A DNA stretch of 64,000 bases from VBAU01 sp036005185 (GCA_036005185.1 DASYQS010000058.1:1-64000), one strand, 5' to 3'. Counted from the stretch's first letter, positions 32,643 to 42,426 are shown. The notes: generated by a model from the letters alone, not told the origin. Program-made: numbers and translations.

Positions 32643-34097
32643 ATGTCTTCACGACGTAATTTTATTCATGAATCCCTATTTAGTTTTGGTGGACTTGTTT
32701 TATATAAATTTATTCCAGCACATTTTTATTATGATTATTGTATGTACACTATTGCCCAATTAAGTGAATTGTTTCGGCAGAAAAAAATTTCACCGGTGGA
32801 GGTCACGCAAGCCTGTTTGCAAAAAATTCGCGATTTAAATCCAACCCTTAATGCTTTTATTACCGTTACAACAAATGAAGCTTTACAACAAGCCGCCGAT
32901 GCAGAAAGAGAAATCAAAAACGGACATTGGCGAGGGCCGCTTCATGGTGTGCCTATTGCTTTGAAGGATTTGGTTGATACGGCAGGTATTAAAACCACAG
33001 CGGCAAGCGGTGTTTACCAAAACAGGATCCCGGAAGAAGATGCGCCAATCGTGAAACAATTAAAAAAAGCCGGAGCGGTGATCGTAGGCAAAACAAATAT
33101 GCATGAGTTTGCAATAGGCGCCACTTCGGCGGTGAGTTTTTTTGGTGTTGTACGCAATCCCTGGAATCCGGATTATGTTGCCGGTGGCTCTTCCGGCGGA
33201 TCGGCAGTTGCAGTAGCCGCCGGCATGTGTTACGCCGCCATTGGCTCAGATACGGGCGGCTCGAATCGCATCCCGCCTTCATGTTGTGGTGTGATGGGCT
33301 TAAAAGCAACCTATGGATTGATCAGCACGAGAGGATTGGTTCCGATGTCAAAAAGTTTTGATCATGCTGGCCCTATTTGCAGAACTGTTGAAGACATTGC
33401 AATCGTGATGAATTCAATAGTGGATGAAGATCTTTCAGCCGTGGCCATAAAAATGAAAGACTATAAAAGTTCTTTATCAAAAAATATAAACCCGAAAATC
33501 GGTGTTGTATCCGATGCTGAAGCCTCTGAAGAAGTAGCAAGCATATTCAAAGCAGTGCAGGAATTATTTCATTCCTGGGGATGGCAAATGACCAATAAAG
33601 ATCTACCCATTGTGCCAAGCGGTGGAATCGAATTGAGAAATACTGAAATTCAATCTTTTCATAAACCTCTTGTAGAAAAATACAGAGAGCTTTATAACCC
33701 GGTTACCCTGGCAAGATTAGAAAACACAATGAATATAAATAAAGAGGTGAATGCTGTCGATTATATTCACCAGGTGGATATAATGAATGAGGACAGGCAA
33801 AAAATTTCTGGGAAACTGTTCAATGATTACGATGTGCTTATTTTGCCTACAGCCACTGCAGCAACTGTGACTGTTGCAGAGGCCGAAGCTAAAGGTCCAT
33901 TGGCTATGTCTTTAAAAAATACTTTGCCATTTAATTATTACGGTCTTCCTGCCTTAACCGTTCCTTGCGGTTTTGCAAAAAATGGTTTGCCATTAGGTTT
34001 GCAAATTGTAGGGCCAAGATGGGGCGAAGACATCGTGCTGGCCGTTGGCAATTATTATGAACAACATACTAAATGGCATTTAAAGCATCCTGTTTAA
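32643..34097 (+). CDS. Exported amidase (amidase-signature family)
   Basis: 484 residues from the ATG at 32643 (an upstream GTG at 32619 is less likely). SSRRNFIHESL followed by a hydrophobic stretch looks like a Tat signal. The Ser-cisSer-Lys triad motifs are present: PIALKDLVD (Lys108), GGSSGGSAVAVAAG (Ser184 region) and GSDTGGSNRIPPS (Ser207). The fold is related to GatA, but the Tat signal and lack of GatB/GatC nearby point to a periplasmic amide hydrolase and not to aminoacyl-tRNA amidation. Confidence 0.9.
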   Translation: MSSRRNFIHESLFSFGGLVLYKFIPAHFYYDYCMYTIAQLSELFRQKKISPVEVTQACLQKIRDLNPTLNAFITVTTNEALQQAADAEREIKNGHWRGPLHGVPIALKDLVDTAGIKTTAASGVYQNRIPEEDAPIVKQLKKAGAVIVGKTNMHEFAIGATSAVSFFGVVRNPWNPDYVAGGSSGGSAVAVAAGMCYAAIGSDTGGSNRIPPSCCGVMGLKATYGLISTRGLVPMSKSFDHAGPICRTVEDIAIVMNSIVDEDLSAVAIKMKDYKSSLSKNINPKIGVVSDAEASEEVASIFKAVQELFHSWGWQMTNKDLPIVPSGGIELRNTEIQSFHKPLVEKYRELYNPVTLARLENTMNINKEVNAVDYIHQVDIMNEDRQKISGKLFNDYDVLILPTATAATVTVAEAEAKGPLAMSLKNTLPFNYYGLPALTVPCGFAKNGLPLGLQIVGPRWGEDIVLAVGNYYEQHTKWHLKHPV

Positions 34098-34166
34098 TGG
34101 TGCATCAGAGTTTATTGTTTGGGTGTGACGGTGACAAAATTTAAATGATTAACTAAAAAAATAACG

Positions 34167-34769
34167 ATGACTGCAAAACAACTTGGAACGTTGTCATTGA
34201 TATTCATCCTGTATTTCGCCGGCGTAATTATTAGCTTGCATTTTTTACGACCTGATGTGGATCCTGTCGACCGCCCAACTAGTGAGTACGCGATAGGACG
34301 ATACCGACACCTCATGTCATCTGCTTTCGCCAGCATGTGTCTGGCTACATTTTTCCTCCTCGCGGGATTACATAAAACAATAGCAAAACCAGTACAATCG
34401 CGGCTGGGTATGATACTCTTCGCCTACTGGGGCATTGCCGTTCTCGTCGCGATGTCGTTCCCGATCAATCCGGAGGGAACAGAATTGACGCCAACCGCAA
34501 TGGTCCACCGCATCAATGGACCTATCGCATTCGCAAGTCTTACGATTTCGATCTTTCTGCTTACAAGAAGTTTTCGTCGTGACGAAAACTGGCGATCATT
34601 CTATCCGACGGCAAAAATATTATCGTGGATCATTGCCGCTATGTTTCTTATCACCGGCGCTAGTGTCAAGTTTGATTTTGAAGGACTTTGTCAGAGAATT
34701 TTTCTGGTCTTTATGATCACCTGGTTCATTCTGACCATCCGCTATGTTCGAATGATTTCGAAAGGATAA
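34167..34769 (+). CDS. DUF998 six-helix membrane protein
   Basis: 200 residues with six hydrophobic segments. The loop HFLRPDVDPVDRPTSEYAIG and the FPINPEGTELTPTAMVHRIN segment are hallmarks of DUF998. The sequence looks somewhat more GC-rich than its neighbours, which may indicate later acquisition. Function unknown. Confidence 0.85.
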   Translation: MTAKQLGTLSLIFILYFAGVIISLHFLRPDVDPVDRPTSEYAIGRYRHLMSSAFASMCLATFFLLAGLHKTIAKPVQSRLGMILFAYWGIAVLVAMSFPINPEGTELTPTAMVHRINGPIAFASLTISIFLLTRSFRRDENWRSFYPTAKILSWIIAAMFLITGASVKFDFEGLCQRIFLVFMITWFILTIRYVRMISKG

Positions 34770-34829
34770 TATCTGCTCAGGATAAATTAAACTTTGTATT
34801 CGTACAACAGTATTGAAAAAAATCATGTC

Positions 34830-35267
34830 ATGGATATTTATCTCAATGAAGCAATAACAGAAGCTAAAAAAGGTTTGAACGAAGGCGGCATACCTATCGG
34901 TTCAGTGATCGTGTATAATGGAAAAATATTGGGAAGAGGTCATAACAAAAGGATCCAAAAAGAAAGCGTTGTGCTTCACGGAGAAATGGATGCCCTTGAA
35001 AACGCCGGCAGGCAGCCTGCTTCTGTTTATAAGAATTGTGTCTTATACACCACACTCTCACCGTGCCCAATGTGCACGGGCGCCATCCTGCTCTATGGCA
35101 TACCAAAAGTGGTGATCGGAGAAAATAAAACTTTTCAGGGTTCAGAACAGCTCTTAAAGGAAAATGGAGTTGAAGTGATTGTTATGAATAATGGCGAGTG
35201 TATTGAAATGATGGAGGATTTTATAAAAAACAATCCTGAATTGTGGAACGAGGATATAGGCGTTTGA
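34830..35267 (+). CDS. Cytosine deaminase, yeast Fcy1-like
   Basis: 145 residues from the ATG at 34830. Zinc motif: HGEMDAL (His50, Glu52) and SPCPMCTGAI (Cys79, Cys82). The C-terminus (ENGVEVIVMN, then FIKNNPELWNEDIG) closely follows the yeast cytosine deaminase Fcy1 tail that closes the active site, and differs from TadA or guanine deaminase. Predicted reaction: cytosine to uracil, pyrimidine salvage. An upstream TTG start at 34794 is unlikely. Confidence 0.88.
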   Translation: MDIYLNEAITEAKKGLNEGGIPIGSVIVYNGKILGRGHNKRIQKESVVLHGEMDALENAGRQPASVYKNCVLYTTLSPCPMCTGAILLYGIPKVVIGENKTFQGSEQLLKENGVEVIVMNNGECIEMMEDFIKNNPELWNEDIGV

Positions 35268-35338
35268 AAAAAAGAAAATTTCATATCTGTCCATGTCAAC
35301 GGATAAAACAAAAAGTACGAGACAGCTTTCTATATTTC

Positions 35339-35620
35339 CTAAAAAGTCACCGAATTTATGACTGCTTCTTCAGGAGTTTGTCCTATTTCATTACTAAACA
35401 AAACGTGTTCTCCAAAAAACTTACCATCATCATATTTGCTTATTACAATTCTTTTAGGAGTGCCCTCAATTATTTCTTTAAGAATGCATGGATAAACTAC
35501 ATTATTACCAAAGCAAACGTAATAATCTGCGCCTACTTTTAGTGTTGGCTCTGTCCTTTTTGTATAGTGAATGGGAGTAATTTTTTCATCAACCTTGATA
35601 AGATGTTTATCACTTATCAT
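35339..35620 (-). CDS. 93-aa hypothetical protein
   Basis: A small soluble protein with beta-rich character (VGADYYVCFGNNVVYPCILK, then KRIVISKYDDGKFFGEHVLF). No family recognised. The ATG at 35620 is followed by coherent codon use, and the gene sits alone between divergent or convergent neighbours. Confidence 0.55.
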   Translation of the reverse strand: MISDKHLIKVDEKITPIHYTKRTEPTLKVGADYYVCFGNNVVYPCILKEIIEGTPKRIVISKYDDGKFFGEHVLFSNEIGQTPEEAVINSVTF

Positions 35621-35845
35621 AACACCTTGTTTTCACTATAAATTTACCGAATGTTGCGGAAAAAAACGACAATTCTATACTTCGCGCCGGTATTAAGTCT
35701 GCTGCGAGTCTTGATAGCCAAGTTTCCCGTACGCGCAGCACCTAAACAACAAAAATCCACTGGTTGAAGGCTGTAACCTGAAATGATCTTGTTGCGTCAG
35801 ATATTACGAACAACAATTACTACATAACCTAAAAAAATAAAAAAG

Positions 35846-36289
35846 ATGAAAAAGATTATAATGATACTTGTGGGAGTACTCACGGTTAGTACAAGTTTCG
35901 CTTTCACAGACAAGGAAACAATTAATAAACAAGCTTTGTATGCTTTTAAAACTGAATTTGCCGGTGCAACCGAAGCAGCCTGGAAAGTAAATAGTGATTT
36001 TTATAAAGTAACCTTCACGATGAATGAACAGAAATTGTTTGCTTATTACAATAAGTCGGGAGAATTCATGGCAGTTACTAGCAACATTTCTTCTTTGCAG
36101 TTGCCGGTTTATTTGCAAAGGAGCCTGAAAAAATTTATTAGCAATTATTGGATCAGTGACCTGTTTACAATAACCAATCATGACGAAACATCCTATTATG
36201 TTACTCTTGAAACTGCAGATTTAAAAATAGTTTTAAGATCAGACAATGGCAGCCACTGGTCAGTATTTCAAAAAAGCGAGAAAATATAA
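35846..36289 (+). CDS. Secreted small protein with PepSY-like character
   Basis: 147 residues with a signal peptide (MKKIIMILVGVLTVSTSFAF). The mature part (FAGATEAAWKVNSDFYKVTF, then YYNKSGEFMAVTSNIS) matches a common Bacteroidota exported family related to PepSY-like or inhibitor-like domains. Role unknown. A clear terminator follows 25 bp after the stop. Confidence 0.75.
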   Translation: MKKIIMILVGVLTVSTSFAFTDKETINKQALYAFKTEFAGATEAAWKVNSDFYKVTFTMNEQKLFAYYNKSGEFMAVTSNISSLQLPVYLQRSLKKFISNYWISDLFTITNHDETSYYVTLETADLKIVLRSDNGSHWSVFQKSEKI

Positions 36290-36314
36290 CAAGATAGTTT
36301 TAGCTGTAATAAAT

Positions 36315-36350
36315 AACCCTGCTATTCGCCTCAGGCGGAAGCAGGGTTTC
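36315..36350 (+). terminator. Rho-independent terminator
   Basis: AACCCTGCT and AGCAGGGTT form the outer stem with CGCC/GGCG inside, followed by TTCTCTTTTTC. It follows the PepSY-like gene. Confidence 0.8.
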
Positions 36351-36470
36351 TCTTTTTCTGTTTCCGGGTCTTCAATTTTTGGCTTGCCGGGGATGATGAA
36401 TTTCCCTATACCAAAAGCATACATTGACACCACCACTGAAAAAAATCTGGAACAGAATTAATAATTTCGC

Positions 36471-37163
36471 TTGTCGGTGAAAAGATTTTCATTTCTTGTA
36501 TTATTTTTTTCTTCAAAAGCTGCTTTGTCGCAAATACCAGCGACCAGTAATTGGTTTGGCTTGCAAATTCAAATAAATGCGGGAAGCAAATGGGAATGGC
36601 CGACCGATGTTGGGTATAGAACTATTGGCATGTCCGCATCTGCCTATAGCTATCATTGCCGCACGGGGATAAGATATAAATTGAATGAAACATGGAATGT
36701 AGCGGCGGGCATAGCATTTTTCTTTACCCGGAGCACATATCAGAAATTCAATCATGATTTTGGCACCGAGTTCCGAACGTGGCAGGAACTGAATTTTCAA
36801 AAAGCAATTTCAAAAACTATTTCATTACGTAATCGCTTTCGAACAGAAGAAAGATGGTTTGAAGCAGTGCCTGGCAGAGATGCTTTTTTCGGGCTTCGTC
36901 TTCGTGACCGTTTTACTACTATAAAAACATTAACAAAAAAATGGAGTATAGAGTTCGGCGATGAATATCTGCGAATGTTGTCGGATAAAAAATTTTTATT
37001 TAACTCAAACAGAATTTTGTTATCAGCGTTTTATAACATGAAGGGGCAGGCAAGACTGCAGGGTGGTTATTTATGGTTGAAATTGCCCGTATCATCACAG
37101 CATGTCTTTACGTTTACATTTCAAAAAATTATTTCATTGCATGGAAACAAAATCAACAGCTGA
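36471..37163 (+). CDS. DUF2490 outer-membrane beta-barrel protein
   Basis: 230 residues. A signal peptide (KRFSFLVLFFSSKAALSQ) is followed by strand patterns of DUF2490 (TWQELNFQKAISKTISLRNR, then RTEERWF and RLRDRF). The start is TTG at 36471 or GTG at 36477; no ATG is available. Predicted small outer-membrane barrel; function unknown. Confidence 0.78.
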   Translation: MSVKRFSFLVLFFSSKAALSQIPATSNWFGLQIQINAGSKWEWPTDVGYRTIGMSASAYSYHCRTGIRYKLNETWNVAAGIAFFFTRSTYQKFNHDFGTEFRTWQELNFQKAISKTISLRNRFRTEERWFEAVPGRDAFFGLRLRDRFTTIKTLTKKWSIEFGDEYLRMLSDKKFLFNSNRILLSAFYNMKGQARLQGGYLWLKLPVSSQHVFTFTFQKIISLHGNKINS

Positions 37164-37236
37164 CAGCAGCTGCTTACCCCCAATTTTTTTGAAAAAGTAA
37201 TTCAGAGCTTATTCTTTAACTTTTAAAAATCAGAAT

Positions 37237-38103
37237 ATGAAACTTGGTTTTATCGGGTTAGGCCATCTTGGAACACCCATTGCAGAAAATTTATTGCTGA
37301 ATACAAAACAATTATATGTTTTTAACCGCACAGCGTCTAAAGCAAAAGACTTAATTGAAAAAGGAGCGGTGCTTTGTAAGTCAATAAAAGAAATGGCCTC
37401 TTTATGCGATGTTGTTTTCAGCATTGTATCAGATGATGCTGCAGTAAAACAAATCACTTCAGGTGATGAAGGCATTGCAGCCAATTTAAAAGCAGAAGGA
37501 ATACACGTATCTATTAGCACTATATTGCCGGATACCGCAAAAGAGTTATCGGCATTCCATCAACAATATAATAATCATTATATCGCCAGCCCTGTAATGG
37601 GCCGGCCGGAAGCAGCAAGGACAGGAAAACTAAACTTTCTTGTTTCAGGAGAACAGCATGCTATTGCAACAGTTAAACCTTTATTACAAAAGGCAGGAGC
37701 AATGGGGGTTTGGGAATTTGGAAATGAACCTGCAGCGGCCAACACGGCAAAGCTCTGCAGTAATTCTATGATCATAGCTGCAATAGAAGCAATGGCAGAA
37801 GGCATACAACTGGCCAGGAAAAGTGGTCTTGATGCAGACAAATGGATGAATATGCTGACTCAATCACTATTCAGTGCTCCCATTTATATCAATTATGGCA
37901 ATATACTTTTAAAAGAAGCATACCAACCGGCAGGCTTTAGTTTAAGACTTGGATTAAAAGATGTGAATCTTATGTTGTCACATGCATCGTCAGTTGATGC
38001 TAAAATGCCATTTACAGAATTACTGCAGAGACGACTAAAAGATGGTGTGGAAAATGGATTAGCAGAACATGACTGGACAGCGATTGCGCTGGCATTGAAA
38101 TAA
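37237..38103 (+). CDS. NAD(P)-dependent beta-hydroxyacid dehydrogenase (3-hydroxyisobutyrate dehydrogenase family)
   Basis: 288 residues. N-terminal Rossmann motif KLGFIGLGHLGTPIAENLL, cofactor region VFNRTASKAKDL, substrate-loop VMGRPEAARTGKL, and the catalytic Lys in EPAAANTAKLCSN. The all-helical C-terminal domain has the expected length. It may reduce short semialdehydes such as glyoxylate or succinic semialdehyde; the substrate is not resolved. Confidence 0.9.
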   Translation: MKLGFIGLGHLGTPIAENLLLNTKQLYVFNRTASKAKDLIEKGAVLCKSIKEMASLCDVVFSIVSDDAAVKQITSGDEGIAANLKAEGIHVSISTILPDTAKELSAFHQQYNNHYIASPVMGRPEAARTGKLNFLVSGEQHAIATVKPLLQKAGAMGVWEFGNEPAAANTAKLCSNSMIIAAIEAMAEGIQLARKSGLDADKWMNMLTQSLFSAPIYINYGNILLKEAYQPAGFSLRLGLKDVNLMLSHASSVDAKMPFTELLQRRLKDGVENGLAEHDWTAIALALK

Positions 38104-38270
38104 TCTTTGTTACTTATTTCAAGCTAATAGCTATTAGGTGGCTCGATAAAAGACGAAGGATGCCTTCAGAGGTTCATGTGAAAATAAAAAACTACTTCCC
38201 TGCTTTTTACACAGCATATCCGAGCTCATGAAACATGGAGCGTTATTTTGTTTTTTAAATAATATGAATC

Positions 38271-38639
38271 ATGCGATCTGCAATTCTGCAATATATCGAC
38301 GCTCTTCAAGCGGCCGATTACAACAAGATCATTGCATTGTTTTCAGAAGAAGGAGTAGTTCATTCTCCCTTGTATGGCGATCTATCAGCCAAGGAGTTTT
38401 TCAAGAAATTATCATCAGATACACAGTGCTCTAAGATCACCATGCTGAATATTTTTTCAAGTATCGATAGGCCTAATGTTTACAGTGCACATTTTAAATA
38501 TGAGTGGACATTAAAAGACAATTCAGAAACAAATTTTGACTGTGTTGATATTTTTGTCTTCAATGAGATAAGCAAGATCAAAGAGATGACCATTATTTAT
38601 GATACACATAAAATAAGAGGGAGTTTTGAAAATCTCTGA
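38271..38639 (+). CDS. SnoaL/NTF2-like protein
   Basis: 122 residues with the cone-like NTF2 pattern: YIDALQAADYNKIIALFSEE, VVHSPLYGDLSAKEFF, and a terminal strand KIKEMTIIYDTHKIR. Small ligand-binding or isomerase-like fold; no catalytic pair identified. Monocistronic. Confidence 0.8.
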   Translation: MRSAILQYIDALQAADYNKIIALFSEEGVVHSPLYGDLSAKEFFKKLSSDTQCSKITMLNIFSSIDRPNVYSAHFKYEWTLKDNSETNFDCVDIFVFNEISKIKEMTIIYDTHKIRGSFENL

Positions 38640-38717
38640 TAAATTTAAAATCCATGTTGTTGATAGTAGTTTCTGTAGGTTGACTGATCAAGCTCTGAAT
38701 ATCCTATCTTCATCTTC

Positions 38718-39791
38718 ATGAAAACTTTACTACTGGCCATTTTTGTTTTGGCATTTTTTCATACGCCTGCACAAAGATCCTACAAGGTGATTGCCTACTA
38801 TACTGGTAATGGCGAAGCGATCAATCAATATCCGCTGGAAAAAATGACGCATATCATCTACAGCTTTTTGAAATTGCAAAATGATACTCTCACCTTTCGT
38901 AGCGAGGAGCAACGGAAAACCGTGCAGCAACTGGTGGAATTGAAAAAACAACACCCGCACTTGAAGATCATGGTATCTATTGGCGGTTGGGGCGGTTGCG
39001 CTCCTTGCTCCAAACTGTTCGCATCGGCTGAGCATCGCAACAATTTTGCTAAATCAACCGTGTCTCTTTTTAAACAATACAACATCGATGGTCTTGATCT
39101 GGATTGGGAATACCCGGCGATAGAAGGCTATCCGGGGCATGCCTGGGATAAAGCCGACAAGAATAATTTTACTGAACTGGTCAAAGCTCTTCGCAGGGAA
39201 ATGGGAGCCAGTTTCCTGCTCAGTTTCGCTGCCGGTGGATTCATCAAATACCTCGAAGAGTCGGTGGATTGGAATGAAGTGGTGCCACTGGTAGATTTTG
39301 TGAACCTGATGACTTATGACTTGGTAAATGGGTACAGCCAGGTAACAGGTCATCATACCCTGCTATATGATCAAACGCCGGGACAGGAGTCAACCCGTAA
39401 ATGCGTAGAATGGCTATTGAAAAATAATGTAGCTCCGAGCAAGCTAATTGTTGGTGCGGCTTTTTATGCAAGAGTGTGGGAGCATGTTGAGGATAAGAAT
39501 CATGGTTTGTACCAACCCGGAAAATTTTTGCAGAGTGTGAGGTATAAAGATTTCGCAACTTACTTCAGTGAAAGCTCGGGGTACAAATATTTTTGGGATA
39601 AAAAAGCCATGGCTCCTTTTCAATACAGCGCTTCGAAAAAATTATTCGCCACATTTGATGATAAACGTTCTATCCGGGCAAAAGCAAAATTCATCGAAAG
39701 AAAAAAGTTGGGTGGAATGATGTTTTGGGAATTGATCGAGGACGTGCCCACAGATGGATTAGTGAATGAGATCTGGAAAGCATTGGATTGA
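38718..39791 (+). CDS. Secreted GH18 chitinase
   Basis: 357 residues. A signal peptide (MKTLLLAIFVLAFFHTPAQ) precedes the barrel. The GH18 motif DGLDLDWEYP gives Asp124, Asp127, Asp129 and the acid Glu131; also KIMVSIGGWGG and the YxR-type VNLMTYDLVNG. Hydrolyses chitin-like polymers outside the cell. No carbohydrate-binding module or type 9 secretion C-terminal domain is attached. Confidence 0.93.
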   Translation: MKTLLLAIFVLAFFHTPAQRSYKVIAYYTGNGEAINQYPLEKMTHIIYSFLKLQNDTLTFRSEEQRKTVQQLVELKKQHPHLKIMVSIGGWGGCAPCSKLFASAEHRNNFAKSTVSLFKQYNIDGLDLDWEYPAIEGYPGHAWDKADKNNFTELVKALRREMGASFLLSFAAGGFIKYLEESVDWNEVVPLVDFVNLMTYDLVNGYSQVTGHHTLLYDQTPGQESTRKCVEWLLKNNVAPSKLIVGAAFYARVWEHVEDKNHGLYQPGKFLQSVRYKDFATYFSESSGYKYFWDKKAMAPFQYSASKKLFATFDDKRSIRAKAKFIERKKLGGMMFWELIEDVPTDGLVNEIWKALD

Positions 39792-39942
39792 AATGTTCTT
39801 CACCTCGCCCGGCATTCTCACGCCATAGATTTATAGCCCCATTTGCCGCAAAGACACCGTTATTTGGCACAAGCGCCCCCTTTTGTAAAAATAACCGGAT
39901 TGTAAATTTGGCACCGCAGTTTCTATTCATTAAATCATTTTT

Positions 39943-40767
39943 ATGCTGCTTCAAAATAAAAATGCTGTCTTTTTCGCGGCAGGAGGTTCCGTGGGTGGAG
40001 CTATCGCCCGTGCCATGGCAAAAGCAGGTTCAACGGTCTATCTCAGCAACCACCATATAGAGCCGGTTCAAAAATTGGCAGACGAAATTATTTCCGAAGG
40101 AGGTAAGGCCGAAGCAGCCAAAGTGGACGCATTGAATGAAAAGGAAGTGAACGATTATATAAACGAAGTAGTAAAAAAAGCAGGGGCCATTAATGTGTCG
40201 ATGAATTTGATCAGCACTGAAGACTTACAAGGAATCCCCCTGGTAGACCTTGCTTTTGATGATTTTGTAAGACCAGTAAGGCGCGTAACAGAAAGCCATT
40301 TTATTACAGGCACGGCTGCGGGAAGAGTGATGATGAAACAGGGTTTCGGTGTGATCCTTTCATTAACAGCTACACCCGGTGGCATAGGCTATCCTATTAC
40401 CGGCGGCTTTGGGCCTGCCTGTTCAGTTATTGAAAAGATCTCGTTGAGTCTTGCTTCGGAATTGGGTCCCTACCATGTAAGAGTTGTCAATATTCGTTCG
40501 GCCGGTTCGCCGGACTCGAAACCGTTCCGGGATGCAATTGCACATGGAGGAGATAAGGCCGTTGAATTTATTAAAAAGATTGAAGACGACACGATGCTGA
40601 AAAAAATGCCGCTGATGAATGACATTGCTAATGTGGCTGTATTTCTGTCGAGTGAAATGGCAGAAGGAATAACTGGTGTAACGGTTGATGTAACTTGTGG
40701 CACCACAACGTCACTGAATTATAAACTTCTGCCGGTAGCGTTTATACAGAAATCAGCAGTAGCATAA
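39943..40767 (+). CDS. SDR-fold protein with altered catalytic residues
   Basis: 274 residues. The Rossmann start is AVFFAAGGSVGGAIARAMAK, and the C-terminal pattern IANVAVFLSSEMAEGITGVTVDV is classical SDR. In the place of YxxxK the sequence reads GFGPACSVIEK, so the catalytic Tyr aligns with Phe and the Lys with Cys; the preceding Ser also seems replaced. It may be a non-catalytic or mechanistically changed SDR. Start at the ATG at 39943. Confidence 0.82.
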   Translation: MLLQNKNAVFFAAGGSVGGAIARAMAKAGSTVYLSNHHIEPVQKLADEIISEGGKAEAAKVDALNEKEVNDYINEVVKKAGAINVSMNLISTEDLQGIPLVDLAFDDFVRPVRRVTESHFITGTAAGRVMMKQGFGVILSLTATPGGIGYPITGGFGPACSVIEKISLSLASELGPYHVRVVNIRSAGSPDSKPFRDAIAHGGDKAVEFIKKIEDDTMLKKMPLMNDIANVAVFLSSEMAEGITGVTVDVTCGTTTSLNYKLLPVAFIQKSAVA

Positions 40768-40969
40768 TACAATCAAAAACGAAAATTAATTATTGCATTA
40801 ATAGCTTGCTTAGGTATTCTTCGTCGGTCTTGCAACGACGAAAATTTAATTCTGCCCAGGATCTTCACAACCCGACTTGTGACTTCAATTTTGACATCAC
40901 GAAACGTAATAAGTGGCGCCAGGGGAGGCATACTTAAACTGCCACTGGCAAAACTCTAATATAATAACA

Positions 40970-40999
40970 CAACGAGGTCTTCTTTGGAAGACCCCGTTG
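40970..40999. terminator. Hairpin between convergent genes
   Basis: CAACGAGGTCTTC (40970-40982), loop TTTG, GAAGACCCCGTTG (40987-40999), one mismatch. It lies 31 bp after the minus-strand lipoprotein gene and probably ends transcription from that side. The stem resembles the terminator at 31390-31415. Confidence 0.6.
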
Positions 41000-41029
41000 A
41001 AAAAAGAATTAACTAACTATAACATTCAC

Positions 41030-41779
41030 TTAATACCGTTGTACCATGTGGTATATAAACCTTTGCGGTTGTCCCACCACTCCTGATTGCGCCATTCTTT
41101 GCTTAAGAGCGTCCGACTTCCAATATGCACGAGCCTTAGCTGTATCCGTTAGCGCTACTACTACCGTTACTTTATGGTTATCATCCACATCATAACCATA
41201 GGCCCTGTCGAGTATTCCATTATCCACTCTGTTCTGCCTGCCGCTATCAAAAGAATTTTTCCATTTGTCCCAGTCTTTAACTGTAAGTGTAGTCCTTGAG
41301 CGCAGGTCTGAACTGATTTGCGCAGTGTCTTGGAAAATCATTGTAACAAACTTAAAAGTAGGTGCACCAACAACTCCACCTTTTTGCATGGCTTTTTTCA
41401 AGCTGGGATCTTTTGCAAATGCTTTTGCCTTGTTCATATCATCCACTTTCACCGCTACCAACACCATATTTGAATCATCCAAGCCACGGCCTATTACAAA
41501 GCTATGTATGCCATTAGCCAGACGCATGGAATCATGCTCGTCATAAGAAGCTTTCCATTTGGCAAAATCTTTCACCTTGTGTGTTGCTACCATCATGTTT
41601 TGCGGCGTGGTGCTAATAGTACTCGCCGGAATTGTTGATGTAGCCGCAGTAGTGGTGTCAGTGCTAGTACCGGTAGTGTCAGTACTGGCCTTTTCTTCAT
41701 TTCCACCTCCACCGCAAGAAGTTAAAAATAGTACCATGCCTGTACAAAACATCAGGCAGGTAAATCTGAGTTGATTCAT
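41030..41779 (-). CDS. Lipoprotein with two tandem ferredoxin-like repeats
   Basis: 249 residues. Lipid-modified Cys22 (LFLTSCGGGG), then a Thr/Ser-rich linker to about residue 60. Two ~85-residue repeats follow: HKVKDFAKWKASYDEHDSMR...KKAMQKGGVVGAPTFKF and LTVKDWDKWKNSFDSGRQNR...KQRMAQSGVVGQPQRFI. Each resembles a dimeric alpha-beta barrel (ABM-like) unit, so the two would form a single barrel within one chain. Function unknown. Confidence 0.8.
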   Translation of the reverse strand: MNQLRFTCLMFCTGMVLFLTSCGGGGNEEKASTDTTGTSTDTTTAATSTIPASTISTTPQNMMVATHKVKDFAKWKASYDEHDSMRLANGIHSFVIGRGLDDSNMVLVAVKVDDMNKAKAFAKDPSLKKAMQKGGVVGAPTFKFVTMIFQDTAQISSDLRSRTTLTVKDWDKWKNSFDSGRQNRVDNGILDRAYGYDVDDNHKVTVVVALTDTAKARAYWKSDALKQRMAQSGVVGQPQRFIYHMVQRY

Positions 41780-42426
41780 AGATTTCAGTTTTAAGAATTA
41801 ATAAATAAAAGGGCGGAAAGTTTCTATACAGGTAAAGAGTAATAAATGTAGCTATATTCGGTTGCCCGCCCAACTTTATTCGGTGAACAGAAAGTTAACG
41901 CCATTGCTTACTCCATTTCCGGAATCAGCATGTTGCTTTTAGATCATACCGTTGGAAAACTAATATACTCCGAAGATTTTCCCCAAGCTGCCAAACGATC
42001 ACGGATTTACTATGGTTTATCATGACAACAGTTATTAAGTAACTGGTGTTGATCTTTCCAGCGGCGAAACATTCGTAGCGTCAGGCGGAACCCAGGGAAC
42101 AGTGATGGGCGCATGGGGTAAACAATCAGTGGATTGGAATTATGGTTCGACAATTGAAGATAACAGGACAGAGCACTAGTTTTACTGTAACTGATAAATT
42201 AAATCTTATTGTAACACCCGACGGCAATGTTACTGTCAGCAGCAGAGAACAAACCGCAGATTGCAGATAACACGAAGCAGGTACTATATAAATAACGGAC
42301 CCGTTTGCAAGAAACTGCGGAGAGTTTTTTCATTATCTCATCGATGGATAATTGGCTGTAGCATGTTTTTTCGCAGTTAAGAAATTTGTTGATCATTTGT
42401 TTAATTTTAGAAAACAATCATCTGTT
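41780..42426. other. Intergenic, possible gene remnant
   Basis: A short open stretch at about 42050-42178 encodes protein-like sequence (SGETFVASGGTQGTVMGAWG) ending in TAG, without a start or recognisable family. It may be the remains of a gene. No hairpin or repeat of note. Confidence 0.35.

Noticed and set aside
32643..34097. GatA subunit of the amidotransferase
   Set aside because: The protein has a Tat-like signal and no GatB or GatC gene lies nearby.
35243..35542. 99-codon plus-strand frame after the deaminase
   Set aside because: Antisense to the more plausible 93-aa gene and of unlikely composition.
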